Made by a program: the position numbers and the translations under genes
Shown: piece by piece, positions 1 to 5,764 of the stretch
How the letters are laid out: each line of letters opens with the position of its first letter
Numbering within the stretch: position 1 is the stretch's first letter
Notes under the pieces: model-generated
What the model saw: only the letters and a program-made list of their open reading frames with translations
Told to the model about the DNA's origin: nothing
Database searches by the model: none
Assembly (NCBI GenBank): GCA_016296945.1
Contig: JAEDHQ010000078.1
Location: 1-6,848, forward strand
DNA: 6,848 nucleotides
Direction: 5' to 3'
Source: Bacilli bacterium
GTDB taxonomy: Bacteria > Bacillota_I > Bacilli_A > ML615J-28 > CAG-698

Positions 1-448
1 CAAATTTAACACCTTTTTCTTTTGCAATTCTAATACCTTCGGCTTGTCTTTGTTTAATATTATTCCTTTCATTTTCTGCAACAAAACTTAAAACCTGAAG
101 GACTATATCACTTATAAATTTACCAACTAAGTTTTTACCTTCAATTCTAGTATCAAGAAGAGGCATATCAATAACTTTTATATCAGCACCAATTGTTTTT
201 GTTATTCTTGCCCATTCCTCTAATATCATTTGATAATTTCTACCTAGGCGATCTATTGATTTTATAATTAATAAATCGTCTTTTTTTAATTTTTTAATTA
301 ATTTTTGATAATTAGTTCTATCAAAATCCTTACCAGATTCCTTATCGATATATATTTTTTTATCCTCAATATTAAATTCTTTTATTTCTTGATATTGTCT
401 ATCAATTTTTTGTTGTTTTGTTGAAACTCTAATATATGCATAGATCAA
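1..448 (-). CDS. Serine recombinase (resolvase/invertase family), 3' end beyond window
   Basis: Site-specific recombinase that would cut and rejoin DNA through a 5'-phosphoserine link. Seen: 149 codons from a TTG start. The N-terminal motif YIRVST gives the nucleophile Ser9 and Arg7. The catalytic-domain motif IDRLGRN lies at residues 65-71, DMPLLDTR at 94-101, and the long E-helix with AENER at 124-128 leads into RQAEGIRIAKEKG. These match the small recombinases of roughly 190-200 residues common on Firmicute mobile elements. The C-terminal helix-turn-helix expected in the last 40-50 residues lies off the left edge. The TTG start is chosen because AAGGAGG at 457-463 stands 8 bases upstream; the nearby ATG is out of frame. 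The gene is transcribed leftward, away from a candidate recombination site at 507-667, the usual arrangement for resolvases. Family assignment is firm; whether it resolves, inverts or integrates is not determined. Confidence 0.93.
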   Translation of the reverse strand, partial: MIYAYIRVSTKQQKIDRQYQEIKEFNIEDKKIYIDKESGKDFDRTNYQKLIKKLKKDDLLIIKSIDRLGRNYQMILEEWARITKTIGADIKVIDMPLLDTRIEGKNLVGKFISDIVLQVLSFVAENERNNIKQRQAEGIRIAKEKGVKF

Positions 449-469
449 TTTAAGCACCTCCTTGGCTTA

Positions 470-512
470 TATATATCTAATAATAAACAATAAATCAAGA
501 GATTTATGTCAA
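470..512 (-). promoter_or_regulatory. Possible promoter region of the recombinase gene
   Basis: On the minus strand a TTGATT box (493-498) and a TATATA box (470-475) are 17 bases apart, but this would start the transcript almost at the ribosome site, which is tight. A consensus TTGACA (507-512) lies farther upstream but lacks a well-spaced -10; the best, TATTAT at 480-485, is 21 bases away. Either way the promoter abuts or overlaps the repeats of the candidate recombination site, which would allow autoregulation by the recombinase. This is inference only. Confidence 0.3.
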
Positions 513-667
513 AAAAGTGCCAAATGATACAAAAATGTATAGATTTATTTACTGAAATAATGTATAATATAAATTGATAAAAACAATCAAAATCGCTTAA
601 ATTAGAAGCAGATTTTTATTAATTTTATTGAAAGAAATAAAGTGTCAAAATGTATACAATTTGATAC
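507..667. repeat. Candidate res-type recombination site with repeated half-sites
   Basis: Non-coding stretch next to the recombinase start. Seen: a 26-bp near-palindrome at 642-667, with only two mismatched base-pair positions, centred on TGTATACA (651-658) with arms GTGTCAAA and TTTGATAC. AATGTATA recurs in the same orientation at 534-541, 559-566 and 649-656, and the GTGYCAAA arm recurs at 517-524. Serine resolvases normally act at a crossover site of about 28 bp with a 2-bp centre, plus one or two accessory dimer sites beside the resolvase gene. Size, symmetry, central AT step and location all fit; 642-667 would be the crossover site and 507-580 the accessory sites. The role is inferred. 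AT-rich DNA yields short repeats by chance, so the 26-bp palindrome carries most of the weight. Confidence 0.5.
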
Positions 668-703
668 CTTTTGGTAGGTGATTCCTGTTATATAATGTTC
701 TAG

Positions 704-863
704 ATTTATAAAAATAGAATAGCTGAAATAGAGGCAAAATTAAAATTTTCGAAAAAAATACGGATTTGTTTGGGATAATGAAAGTGCAAAAGAGACAGTG
801 GTTGAAATATGTGAAAAAACTATTACAACGTTTAAAGAAAAAATTACTTTAGGCTGTTTTTAG
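704..863 (+). pseudogene. Remnant of a type III-like site-specific DNA methyltransferase N-terminus
   Basis: Two short reading frames join if one A is removed from the A7 run at 752-758. The first gives RIAEIEAKLKFSKK; the second continues YGFVWDNESAKETVVEIC and ends at TAG 861-863, about 52 residues in all. The pattern of a short coiled segment, then KKYGxVW, then an acidic KETVVE-C stretch resembles the N-terminal region of many type III-like adenine methyltransferases, as I remember that family; no search was run. There is no start codon with a ribosome site, a TAG stands just upstream (701-703), and none of the catalytic methyltransferase motifs is present. It is therefore a dead scrap. 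An unrelated AT-rich open stretch is the alternative, but the joined reading looks coding. Confidence 0.4.
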
Positions 864-915
864 ATAGTTTTATTGCAATTCAACAAAAAATTGAGTGATT
901 CAATGAAACGTTTAT

Positions 916-943
916 TTGCAAAATCTTTTTTCACTTGTATAAT
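916..943 (+). promoter_or_regulatory. Sigma-A-type promoter of the XRE membrane protein gene
   Basis: TTGCAA at 916-921 and a perfect TATAAT at 938-943 are 16 bases apart, and the start codon is 28 bases beyond the -10 box. The ribosome site AAGGAGGTG (954-962) follows directly and ends 8 bases before the ATG. Confidence 0.65.
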
Positions 944-970
944 TAAATTGGTCAAGGAGGTGTTAAGTTT

Positions 971-1852
971 ATGGGCGTTGGACCAAAAATAAAAGAATTA
1001 AGAAATAAAGCTGGGTTAACTCAAAAAGATTTAGCTGATCAACTTCACGTTACATATCAAGCGGTATCTAGATGGGAAAATGATGATGCTGAACCATCAA
1101 TCGGTACATTGAAAGAAATGTGTGGAATCCTTAATTGTTCTATTGAAGAATTGTTTGAGATAGACAAGAAGGATGAACAAAAACCTGTCGAAGAAAAAGT
1201 AACTATCGTAGAGAAGGTGATTGTTCAAGAACCGAAGCCAGTGTTAGGCGTATGTGAAAAGTGTAATGAACCAATCTATGAGGCTTCTAATTTGAATCGA
1301 ATTAATGAGACTATCTTAGTTCGAACAAATAGAACTAGCCATAATGAAAGTAGACAAAGAATTTTATGTAATGGTTGTAATGAGATTAGGCTTGCTGAAG
1401 AAAAGAGAAAAGCGAAACAAATCCAGAGGGAAAAAGAGGCTGATTTTAGAAAAATAAGAATTCATTCATTTATTTGGCCTTCATTGGTTGCACTTATATT
1501 TATTATTAGTGGTATAAGTACATTTGCCAAAGGTGATGCTTCTACCGGATTTGGAATCTTGGTGGTTGGTGTATTAGCATATTGCTTTATCGCAACAATG
1601 ATTTTGAATAATACATTCATAACTGATATGTGGCTTGAAATCGCATCTTGGGGATTTGTCAAATTACCAGGTATAATCTTTGAGTTTAGTTTTGATGGAT
1701 TGATATTCCTAATTGCTGTGAAAATCATATTTTTCATATTAGGAATTGTATTAGCAATTTTAGCTGCTATATTAGCATCTTTATTAGCAATGGCATTAAG
1801 TATATTTGTATACCCGTTTGCGTTAAGAAAAAATTTAAAATGTGAAGAATAA
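971..1852 (+). CDS. XRE-family DNA-binding protein with zinc-ribbon-like segment and membrane domain
   Basis: Predicted membrane-tethered regulator of 293 residues. Residues 6-63 form a Cro/C1-type helix-turn-helix: IKELRNKAGLTQKDLADQL, the recognition part TYQAVSRWE, then the closing helix ending in EELFEID. A charged linker (64-92) leads to two CxxC pairs, C95/C98 and C133/C136, which could bind one zinc ion. A Lys/Glu-rich helix (140-163) follows, then hydrophobic segments at about 166-184, 192-212 and 241-284; the last is long enough for two spans. The start is fixed by AAGGAGGTG 8 bases upstream. Similar fusions of an XRE domain to transmembrane segments are widespread in Firmicutes and mostly uncharacterised. 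Target genes and signal are unknown. It has its own promoter and appears monocistronic; no clear terminator follows. Confidence 0.85.
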   Translation: MGVGPKIKELRNKAGLTQKDLADQLHVTYQAVSRWENDDAEPSIGTLKEMCGILNCSIEELFEIDKKDEQKPVEEKVTIVEKVIVQEPKPVLGVCEKCNEPIYEASNLNRINETILVRTNRTSHNESRQRILCNGCNEIRLAEEKRKAKQIQREKEADFRKIRIHSFIWPSLVALIFIISGISTFAKGDASTGFGILVVGVLAYCFIATMILNNTFITDMWLEIASWGFVKLPGIIFEFSFDGLIFLIAVKIIFFILGIVLAILAAILASLLAMALSIFVYPFALRKNLKCEE

Positions 1853-2294
1853 AAAAGAAGATAGTGATAAACATTATAAGTAAATTCACTACAATAACTC
1901 GGGTATCCTATTGGGGATGGATACATAAAGGAAATTTATATTGAATGCCTAAAATATATACAAAATATGAATCCATTTGGTCGCTGCTAACTTAGAAATC
2001 AGCTGAAAAGTATGGTCATAATACAAGTTACTAATAAATGAAGGCAATTAAAATATCTATTCTAGATTATTATTGTAGGTTAGAAAACGATTATGAGGAT
2101 ATAAAGAGTTAAATTAATAGATATAATAAAATGGAATTCATAACTGTTTTAATAATCTTTATTATTTTTGGTGTTATTTAAATTATCTTAAAAGATATGA
2201 AAAAAATTTTATTAATGAAAATAGCGTAAATTCAATTCTAGAAATCCAAAGGCAACAGACTATGGAAAAAACATAAAATAAGAGGTGATAGAAT
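1853..2294. other. Gene-poor stretch, probably decayed coding DNA
   Basis: No intact gene is visible in these 440 bases. There is a short inverted repeat, GTATCC (1903-1908) with GGATAC (1919-1924), without a T tail. A 24-codon frame (2038-2112) stops at TAA and continues in the same frame into the small hydrophobic ORF starting at 2131, so the two may be parts of one broken gene. A TATAAT lies at 2122-2127, but no convincing -35 stands 16-18 bases before it. The last 14 bases carry the ribosome site of the next lipoprotein. Confidence 0.5.
2131..2276 (+). pseudogene. Possible frameshifted small membrane protein
   Basis: An ATG at 2131 opens a 16-residue frame, MEFITVLIIFIIFGVI, typical of a membrane anchor, and stops at TAA 2179-2181. 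In another frame the reading NYLKRYEKNFINENSV continues to TAA at 2274-2276 with sensible polar composition. One frameshift near 2175-2190 would give a membrane-anchored protein of about 47 residues ending 18 bases before the lipoprotein ATG, as an upstream operon partner would. The ribosome site before 2131 is poor and I recognise no family. It may equally be chance AT-rich sequence. Confidence 0.25.
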
Positions 2295-4628
2295 ATGAAA
2301 AAGAAAAATATAATGGCTTTATTTTTAGGTTTAGTTATCCTAGTTCTTTTAATTGCATGTGGAGGTAAGGAAGATAATCCTACCGATAATGCAGGTCCAT
2401 CAAATCCATCAATAACACAACCTTCTGATAACACTTCTAGTGGATCAGATACAAGTAATGATATGGTTATGTTGGCTTCATACAAATCTGCTGCAATTTC
2501 AAAACTAGATGAAATTGTAAATCCTGTAATTGCTAAAATACCGAATGAAGATTTAAAGACAGCGATTCAAACTTATTATGATAATGAAAAACAATATGTA
2601 AATGGAATAACAGACCTTGAAACAGCAAAGGCGGCTGCCACAAAGGTTGTTGAGGATACAAAAGTATTTGCTAAGGATACTCTTAAACCTTTAGCAATTC
2701 AAAAATTAAATGGTTTAATTAATCCATTAATCGAGAAGATTCCTGATGACGAGTTAAAATCATCAGTTCAAAATTTCTACAATAAAGAAATGGATAAGAT
2801 TGATTCAGTTGAATCTTTGGATGAAGTATCAAATACGTATAAAGAAATATTAGATGATACCAAGAATTTTATAAGTTCCGAAACAGAAAAATTAATAATT
2901 GCATTAAAAAATAAAGCCTTGGAGGAATTAGATCCTTATGTTACGGCTTTAATTGCAAAGATTCCTTACGATACTTTAAAGACAGATACACAAGATTTCT
3001 ATAATGAAGAGAAGAAAAAATTAGATGCTGTCGACACTATTGATGGATTTGAATCATGTATTAAGGAGATTAAGGATGATTTAGAGAAATATGCATTAAC
3101 TGAGACAAAAAAGATTGCATTAGCAAAGTTACAAGAAGTTGTTGATGCTGGAATTGCAAAGATTCCTAACCCTGAAATTAAAGAAGATTTGACAAGATTC
3201 TCAAATACAGAAATTGATAAGTTAAATGCAGTTACTAATATTGAGGATATTCCTGAGACTCTTACTACTGTAATTAGTGAAACTGAGGCTCATATCAAAG
3301 GCTTGCTTATAGATACAGTTAAAGAATATGTTGCAAGATTAACCGCTGTTGAATCAACTACAGCTTATGATTATTTACCAGCAGCAATGCTTCCTTCATA
3401 TGCTAATAATGTAGTAAATGCATCAAGCATAAATTATGATTTCACTTCATTTAATGATGTATCTACTATTAATCAAGCAGGTTATGGCGAACAATGGCAA
3501 ATGGTGGTTGAGAATATTAATCAAAGTGTAGCAATGGCTAAGGTATTTAATGTGGCTCAAACGGCTTTAAATGCTGCAGGAAATGCAGTTAATATTTATA
3601 TTACAAATTCATATGCAGAAGAAATGTCATATTTATTCAGTGGAAGTGGATATACTGGAAAGTTTGAATTTATAGATTCTAAGCTTATCTTCAATATAAC
3701 ATTAACTGATGCAGTTACAGTTCCAGTATTTGGCTCAGTAAAGCCAGTTATTAAGATGGAATATGACTTAACTAAAGAAGCAAAAAGAATTTTCATTAGC
3801 TTAGGCGATTCATATAAAGTAAAATATGTTATTACAAAAAATGGATATGAAATGGCTACGACTTATGGATTAACAATTGCCGGTAAGTCAGCATCAAGAT
3901 CTTCATATCTTTCTATTGTTAATAATAATGATAAGACAACAGGACATATTTATGAATACACAACATATGAAGAATCAGATAAAATCAAGGCTTGTGCTGA
4001 TTTTTATGTCGAAAATGGGTATGTATCAGTTGTTGGAAATAAGTCATCAGGAATGACAGGATTTGATGGATATATCAATGAATTATACTCAGCAAATGAG
4101 GGAAGATTACTAGGATATGAAGTTAGAGAAAAATTGACAATTGCGGGTGTTACAGGAACATATAATACTCTTTGGTTCAACTTATGGGATATCCAAGGAA
4201 TCAATTCTATTAAAGTTACTGATAAAACTGATGCAAACAAATCAGATAAGAGTACTGTTAATGTTTATTTAAATGGTTCATCAACTTTATTATCACCTAC
4301 TTATAATTCAAAATTGGGTTTTAAAACAAGCCGCAAATATGATATTGAGTATAGAACAAGATATTATTATACTTATGACACAGAAAATGATACTTATGTT
4401 TCAAAATCTGTTCAAGTACCAATGATGTTTATTCAAGAAGGGGAGAACTATGATTCATTTACTACTAATATGTTAAATGACAATGGATTAAATGCTTCAG
4501 TAACATTATCACAAGTACATTTGAATAAAATTCTTTCTGATTATGATACTTTAATCGATATCTTTATCGCAAACAAGGATGCTATGTCATCTGAAGATAT
4601 CATTTCATATTTAAAACAATACGAATAA
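2295..4628 (+). CDS. Large lipoprotein with four KIP-type helical repeats and an unknown C-terminal domain
   Basis: Predicted surface lipoprotein of 777 residues. The signal peptide (1-21) has MKKK, a hydrophobic core and the lipobox LIAC, so Cys22 would be lipidated and the protein held on the outer face of the membrane. Residues 23-58 are a Ser/Thr/Asn/Pro-rich spacer. Residues 64-337 hold four related repeats of 67-74 residues, each with a helix ending in (A/E)KIP followed by a (F/Y)xxxE helix. From about 338 to 777 lies a Tyr/Asn/Thr-rich, mainly beta-looking domain with no motif I recognise; it contains Cys567. The start is set by GAGGTG (2282-2287), 7 bases upstream. The gene stands alone, closed by a terminator at 4634-4667. 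The repeats probably form a stalk displaying the C-terminal domain, which could bind a ligand or surface. This is inference; no catalytic residues can be assigned. Confidence 0.85.
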   Translation: MKKKNIMALFLGLVILVLLIACGGKEDNPTDNAGPSNPSITQPSDNTSSGSDTSNDMVMLASYKSAAISKLDEIVNPVIAKIPNEDLKTAIQTYYDNEKQYVNGITDLETAKAAATKVVEDTKVFAKDTLKPLAIQKLNGLINPLIEKIPDDELKSSVQNFYNKEMDKIDSVESLDEVSNTYKEILDDTKNFISSETEKLIIALKNKALEELDPYVTALIAKIPYDTLKTDTQDFYNEEKKKLDAVDTIDGFESCIKEIKDDLEKYALTETKKIALAKLQEVVDAGIAKIPNPEIKEDLTRFSNTEIDKLNAVTNIEDIPETLTTVISETEAHIKGLLIDTVKEYVARLTAVESTTAYDYLPAAMLPSYANNVVNASSINYDFTSFNDVSTINQAGYGEQWQMVVENINQSVAMAKVFNVAQTALNAAGNAVNIYITNSYAEEMSYLFSGSGYTGKFEFIDSKLIFNITLTDAVTVPVFGSVKPVIKMEYDLTKEAKRIFISLGDSYKVKYVITKNGYEMATTYGLTIAGKSASRSSYLSIVNNNDKTTGHIYEYTTYEESDKIKACADFYVENGYVSVVGNKSSGMTGFDGYINELYSANEGRLLGYEVREKLTIAGVTGTYNTLWFNLWDIQGINSIKVTDKTDANKSDKSTVNVYLNGSSTLLSPTYNSKLGFKTSRKYDIEYRTRYYYTYDTENDTYVSKSVQVPMMFIQEGENYDSFTTNMLNDNGLNASVTLSQVHLNKILSDYDTLIDIFIANKDAMSSEDIISYLKQYE
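2484..3305 (+). repeat. Four tandem protein repeats (about 70 residues each) inside the lipoprotein gene
   Basis: Aligned on the KIP signature, the copies have KIP at residues 81-83, 148-150, 222-224 and 289-291, spaced 67, 74 and 67. Each begins with a helix like KLxxxVNPxIAKIP, goes on to a second helix with (Y/F)(Y/S)xxE at 94, 161, 235 and 302, then a short loop such as LDAVxxI, then a third helix rich in Lys, Asp and Glu. The pattern suggests a three-helix unit. The copies have diverged at DNA level, so the duplication is old. A partial fifth copy may start at about residue 338 (DTVKEYVARL). Confidence 0.75.
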
Positions 4629-4633
4629 TAATT

Positions 4634-4667
4634 AAGTCCACTAGGCATAACATCTTAGTGGATTTTT
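4634..4667 (+). terminator. Rho-independent terminator of the repeat lipoprotein gene
   Basis: TCCACTAGG (4637-4645) pairs with CTTAGTGGA (4654-4662), a 9-bp stem with one G-U pair and an 8-base loop. TTTTT (4663-4667) follows. It begins within 10 bases of the stop codon. Confidence 0.85.
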
Positions 4668-4724
4668 ATATTATATAATTGTGTTAGGCGAGAATTTTAT
4701 TTTACATATAAAAATTGTTTTTTA

Positions 4725-4752
4725 TTGCTACATTTTAATTTTAGAATAGTAT
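4725..4752 (+). promoter_or_regulatory. Weak candidate promoter for the DUF4143-like ORF
   Basis: TTGCTA (4725-4730) and TAGTAT (4747-4752) are 16 bases apart. Both boxes are imperfect, but the placement leaves the inverted repeat at 4774-4816 inside the resulting leader. A terminator just upstream means the ORF would need its own promoter. Confidence 0.3.
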
Positions 4753-4773
4753 TTAAAAATGTGCTCACAATAC

Positions 4774-4816
4774 AATAACCGCAAAACTATTGATAAATAA
4801 AAGTTTTGCGGTTATT
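4774..4816. repeat. Perfect 15-bp inverted repeat in the leader of the DUF4143-like ORF
   Basis: AATAACCGCAAAACT (4774-4788) is exactly complementary to AGTTTTGCGGTTATT (4802-4816) with a 13-base loop. It ends 8 bases before the ribosome site AGGAG (4825-4829). What follows on the plus strand is AT-rich but not a T run, so it is a poor classical terminator. It could be an attenuator, an mRNA-stabilising hairpin, an operator, or the scar of a mobile element. Confidence 0.7.
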
Positions 4817-4837
4817 ATATATACAGGAGTTGATTTT

Positions 4838-5122
4838 ATGATTAGAATAAATTATATTGTTGATATTGGTAAAAATAATTCGCATGAAATAGATTTTGTT
4901 GCAAGAACATATAATGATTTATATTATATTCATTCTTCTTTATCAATTGAAAATATAGAAACTAAAGCAAGAGAAGTATCTGCTTTTAAAGGTTTAGATG
5001 ATGGATATAAAAAGATAGTAATAACAATGGATAACCATTCTTTGATTAGATTAGAAGATGGTTATAAAATGATTCACATATTTGATTTCTTGTTAAATGA
5101 AGACATGCTCAAAGAAATTTAA
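4838..5122 (+). CDS. Orphan C-terminal domain of an AAA/DUF4143-type ATPase
   Basis: A 94-residue protein that matches, from memory of the family, the C-terminal domain of the many bacterial ATP-binding proteins with AAA plus DUF4143 regions. Family landmarks visible are EIDFVAR at 17-23, then a strand (DLYYIHSSLSIENIETKARE) where the family has an 'IYIQV' strand and conserved 'E..RE', then YKKIVITMDNHS at 57-68, then DGYKMIHIFDFLL at 74-86. DUF4143 domains are thought to have a PD-(D/E)xK nuclease-like fold; EID would be part of that core. The AAA ATPase half (Walker A and B) is absent upstream in every frame. The ATG at 4838 is preferred over an in-frame TTG at 4790 because AGGAG lies 8 bases before it, while 4790 lies in the hairpin loop. 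It is either a truncated remnant that kept an open frame or a small standalone protein. Confidence 0.65.
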   Translation: MIRINYIVDIGKNNSHEIDFVARTYNDLYYIHSSLSIENIETKAREVSAFKGLDDGYKKIVITMDNHSLIRLEDGYKMIHIFDFLLNEDMLKEI

Positions 5123-5280
5123 ATATGTAAACATTCTTTTATTTGAACCGTAAAAAGGCGGAGGTCTTATAATGTTATATAATATATGTTGATTATTAAT
5201 AAAAATGAGGTGTGCGTAAAAAAATAGGTCCATTTACACACTGTATTAAAATTAGGCAACAAACGCATATTGAAATAAAA

Positions 5281-5329
5281 GAATTGATACAATAACAAAC
5301 TAAGTTTGTTTTGGTATCAGTTCTTTTTT
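5281..5329 (+). terminator. Strong rho-independent terminator, probably bidirectional
   Basis: A 21-base left arm (5281-5301) pairs with 5303-5323 with one G-U pair and two mismatches; the tip is AACAAACT/AGTTTGTT. TTTTTT (5324-5329) follows, and AAAA precedes the stem, giving a T run in the other direction too. The stop codon of a 27-codon plus-strand tail (5293-5295) lies in the left arm, so it may have ended a gene that has since decayed. Confidence 0.75.
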
Positions 5330-5408
5330 CATTTTTAAGGGCTATTTTGCTTGTTTTAGGCTTATTTTTCTTAAATTCAGGTGAAGTATCCTTTTTTTGT
5401 CTACTCAT
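5319..5408 (-). pseudogene. Possible IS3-type transposase OrfA N-terminal scrap
   Basis: An ATG at 5408 (minus strand) with GGAAG 9 bases upstream starts a frame of MSRQKKDTSPEFKKNK, later IALKNEK. IS3-family OrfA proteins often begin with a similar pattern, such as MSRxRRxFSPEFK...ALKxEK, so this may be their first 30 codons with a small disruption. The frame stays open to 5196, but beyond about 5319 it is antisense to the terminator hairpin and loses any resemblance. No transposase core and no proven terminal repeats are visible. The alternative is a meaningless Lys-rich frame. Confidence 0.3.
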
Positions 5409-5428
5409 TTTATCTACTTCCTATTTGT

Positions 5429-5460
5429 GAAAAGCACGATTTAACTAACGAAAAGCACGA
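5429..5460. repeat. Direct 11-bp repeat GAAAAGCACGA, two copies
   Basis: The copies at 5429-5439 and 5450-5460 are identical and start 21 bases apart, two helical turns, so a dimeric protein could bind the same DNA face. They sit just upstream of the minus-strand ORF starting at 5408 and could be transposase or regulator sites. The function is unknown. Confidence 0.55.
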
Positions 5461-5486
5461 ATATACTATTATGCTTATTAGTTGAC

Positions 5487-5516
5487 CACTGGCAATAATG
5501 CTAGTGTTCTTTTTTT
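5487..5516 (+). terminator. Rho-independent terminator-like hairpin
   Basis: CACTGGC (5487-5493) pairs with GCTAGTG (5500-5506), one G-U pair and a 6-base loop, followed by TTC and a run of seven T (5510-5516). No plus-strand gene remains before it. It may be a leftover, or an attenuator for the sequence downstream. Confidence 0.55.
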
Positions 5517-5589
5517 ATACCGCAGAAATATTTATTAACTTTTTTCAAAAAATAGGGTGGTCAAAAACGTCTTTAAATCTCCATATGGT

Positions 5590-5631
5590 GAGCAAGGGAT
5601 AAACAACAACAAAAATCCTGCTCAAAGGAGG
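5590..5631 (+). promoter_or_regulatory. Hairpin next to an orphan ribosome site
   Basis: GAGCA (5590-5594) with TGCTC (5619-5623) and GGAT (5597-5600) with ATCC (5615-5618) form a bulged 9-bp stem with a 14-base loop. It directly abuts AAAGGAGG (5624-5631), which is 7 bases before an ATG at 5639. CTCC at 5578-5581 could instead pair with GGAG of the ribosome site. This looks like the leader of a once regulated gene; no known riboswitch class was recognised. Confidence 0.3.
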
Positions 5632-5663
5632 AATTCAAATGAAACATAAATTGAAAATCAATG

Positions 5664-5692
5664 TTGCTTTTAGCGTTAATATTTGATATAAT
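5664..5692 (+). promoter_or_regulatory. Sigma-A promoter with extended -10, upstream of the second lipoprotein
   Basis: TTGCTT (5664-5669) and TATAAT (5687-5692) are 17 bases apart, and TG at 5684-5685 gives an extended -10. Transcription would start near 5699, leaving a leader of about 130 bases before the TTG at 5828, with the Fur-like palindrome just downstream of the start point. Confidence 0.55.
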
Positions 5693-5747
5693 TTAAAAGA
5701 TAAGAAGAGGATTATTAAAAAAACTCTTCGGAACCGACGCGGATAAG

Positions 5748-5764
5748 GTAATGATTATCATTAC
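5748..5764. promoter_or_regulatory. Fur-box-like operator (GTAATGATTATCATTAC)
   Basis: A perfect palindrome of 8+1+8 bases. Its core TAATGATTATCATTA matches 14 of the 15 central positions of the classical 19-bp Fur box GATAATGATAATCATTATC. Fur-family repressors (Fur, PerR, Zur) bind such sites and respond to iron, peroxide or zinc. The position, between a good promoter and the lipoprotein start, fits repression. The site also reads in frame as part of a dead ORF, so chance is not excluded. Confidence 0.45.

Larger units (their letters stand above)
449..970. other. Gene-free divergent region between recombinase and XRE gene
   Basis: This interval of about 520 bases holds, from left to right, the recombinase ribosome site and promoter region, the candidate recombination site, a TATAAT-like box at 691-696 without a well-spaced -35, the methyltransferase-like scrap, and the promoter and ribosome site of the XRE gene. 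No intact gene was found on either strand. Confidence 0.7.

Noticed and set aside
1865..1924. Terminator after the XRE gene
   Set aside because: The small inverted repeats here (AGTGA/TCACT and GTATCC/GGATAC) are weak and have no T run after them.
1462..1926. Minus-strand frame of 154 codons opposite the membrane part of the XRE gene
   Set aside because: It is antisense to hydrophobic codons of a well-supported gene, has no ribosome site of its own and no recognisable domain.
2183..2485. Minus-strand frame of 100 codons across the lipoprotein start
   Set aside because: It is antisense to the signal peptide and repeat start of a gene with a clear ribosome site; the Phe-rich stretches are complements of Lys and Leu codons.
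3596..4240. Two minus-strand frames inside the large lipoprotein gene
   Set aside because: Both lie wholly opposite a long intact gene and show no start signals or motifs.
4790..4837. Upstream in-frame TTG start for the DUF4143-like ORF
   Set aside because: It lies inside the loop of the inverted repeat with no ribosome site before it, whereas ATG 4838 has AGGAG 8 bases upstream.
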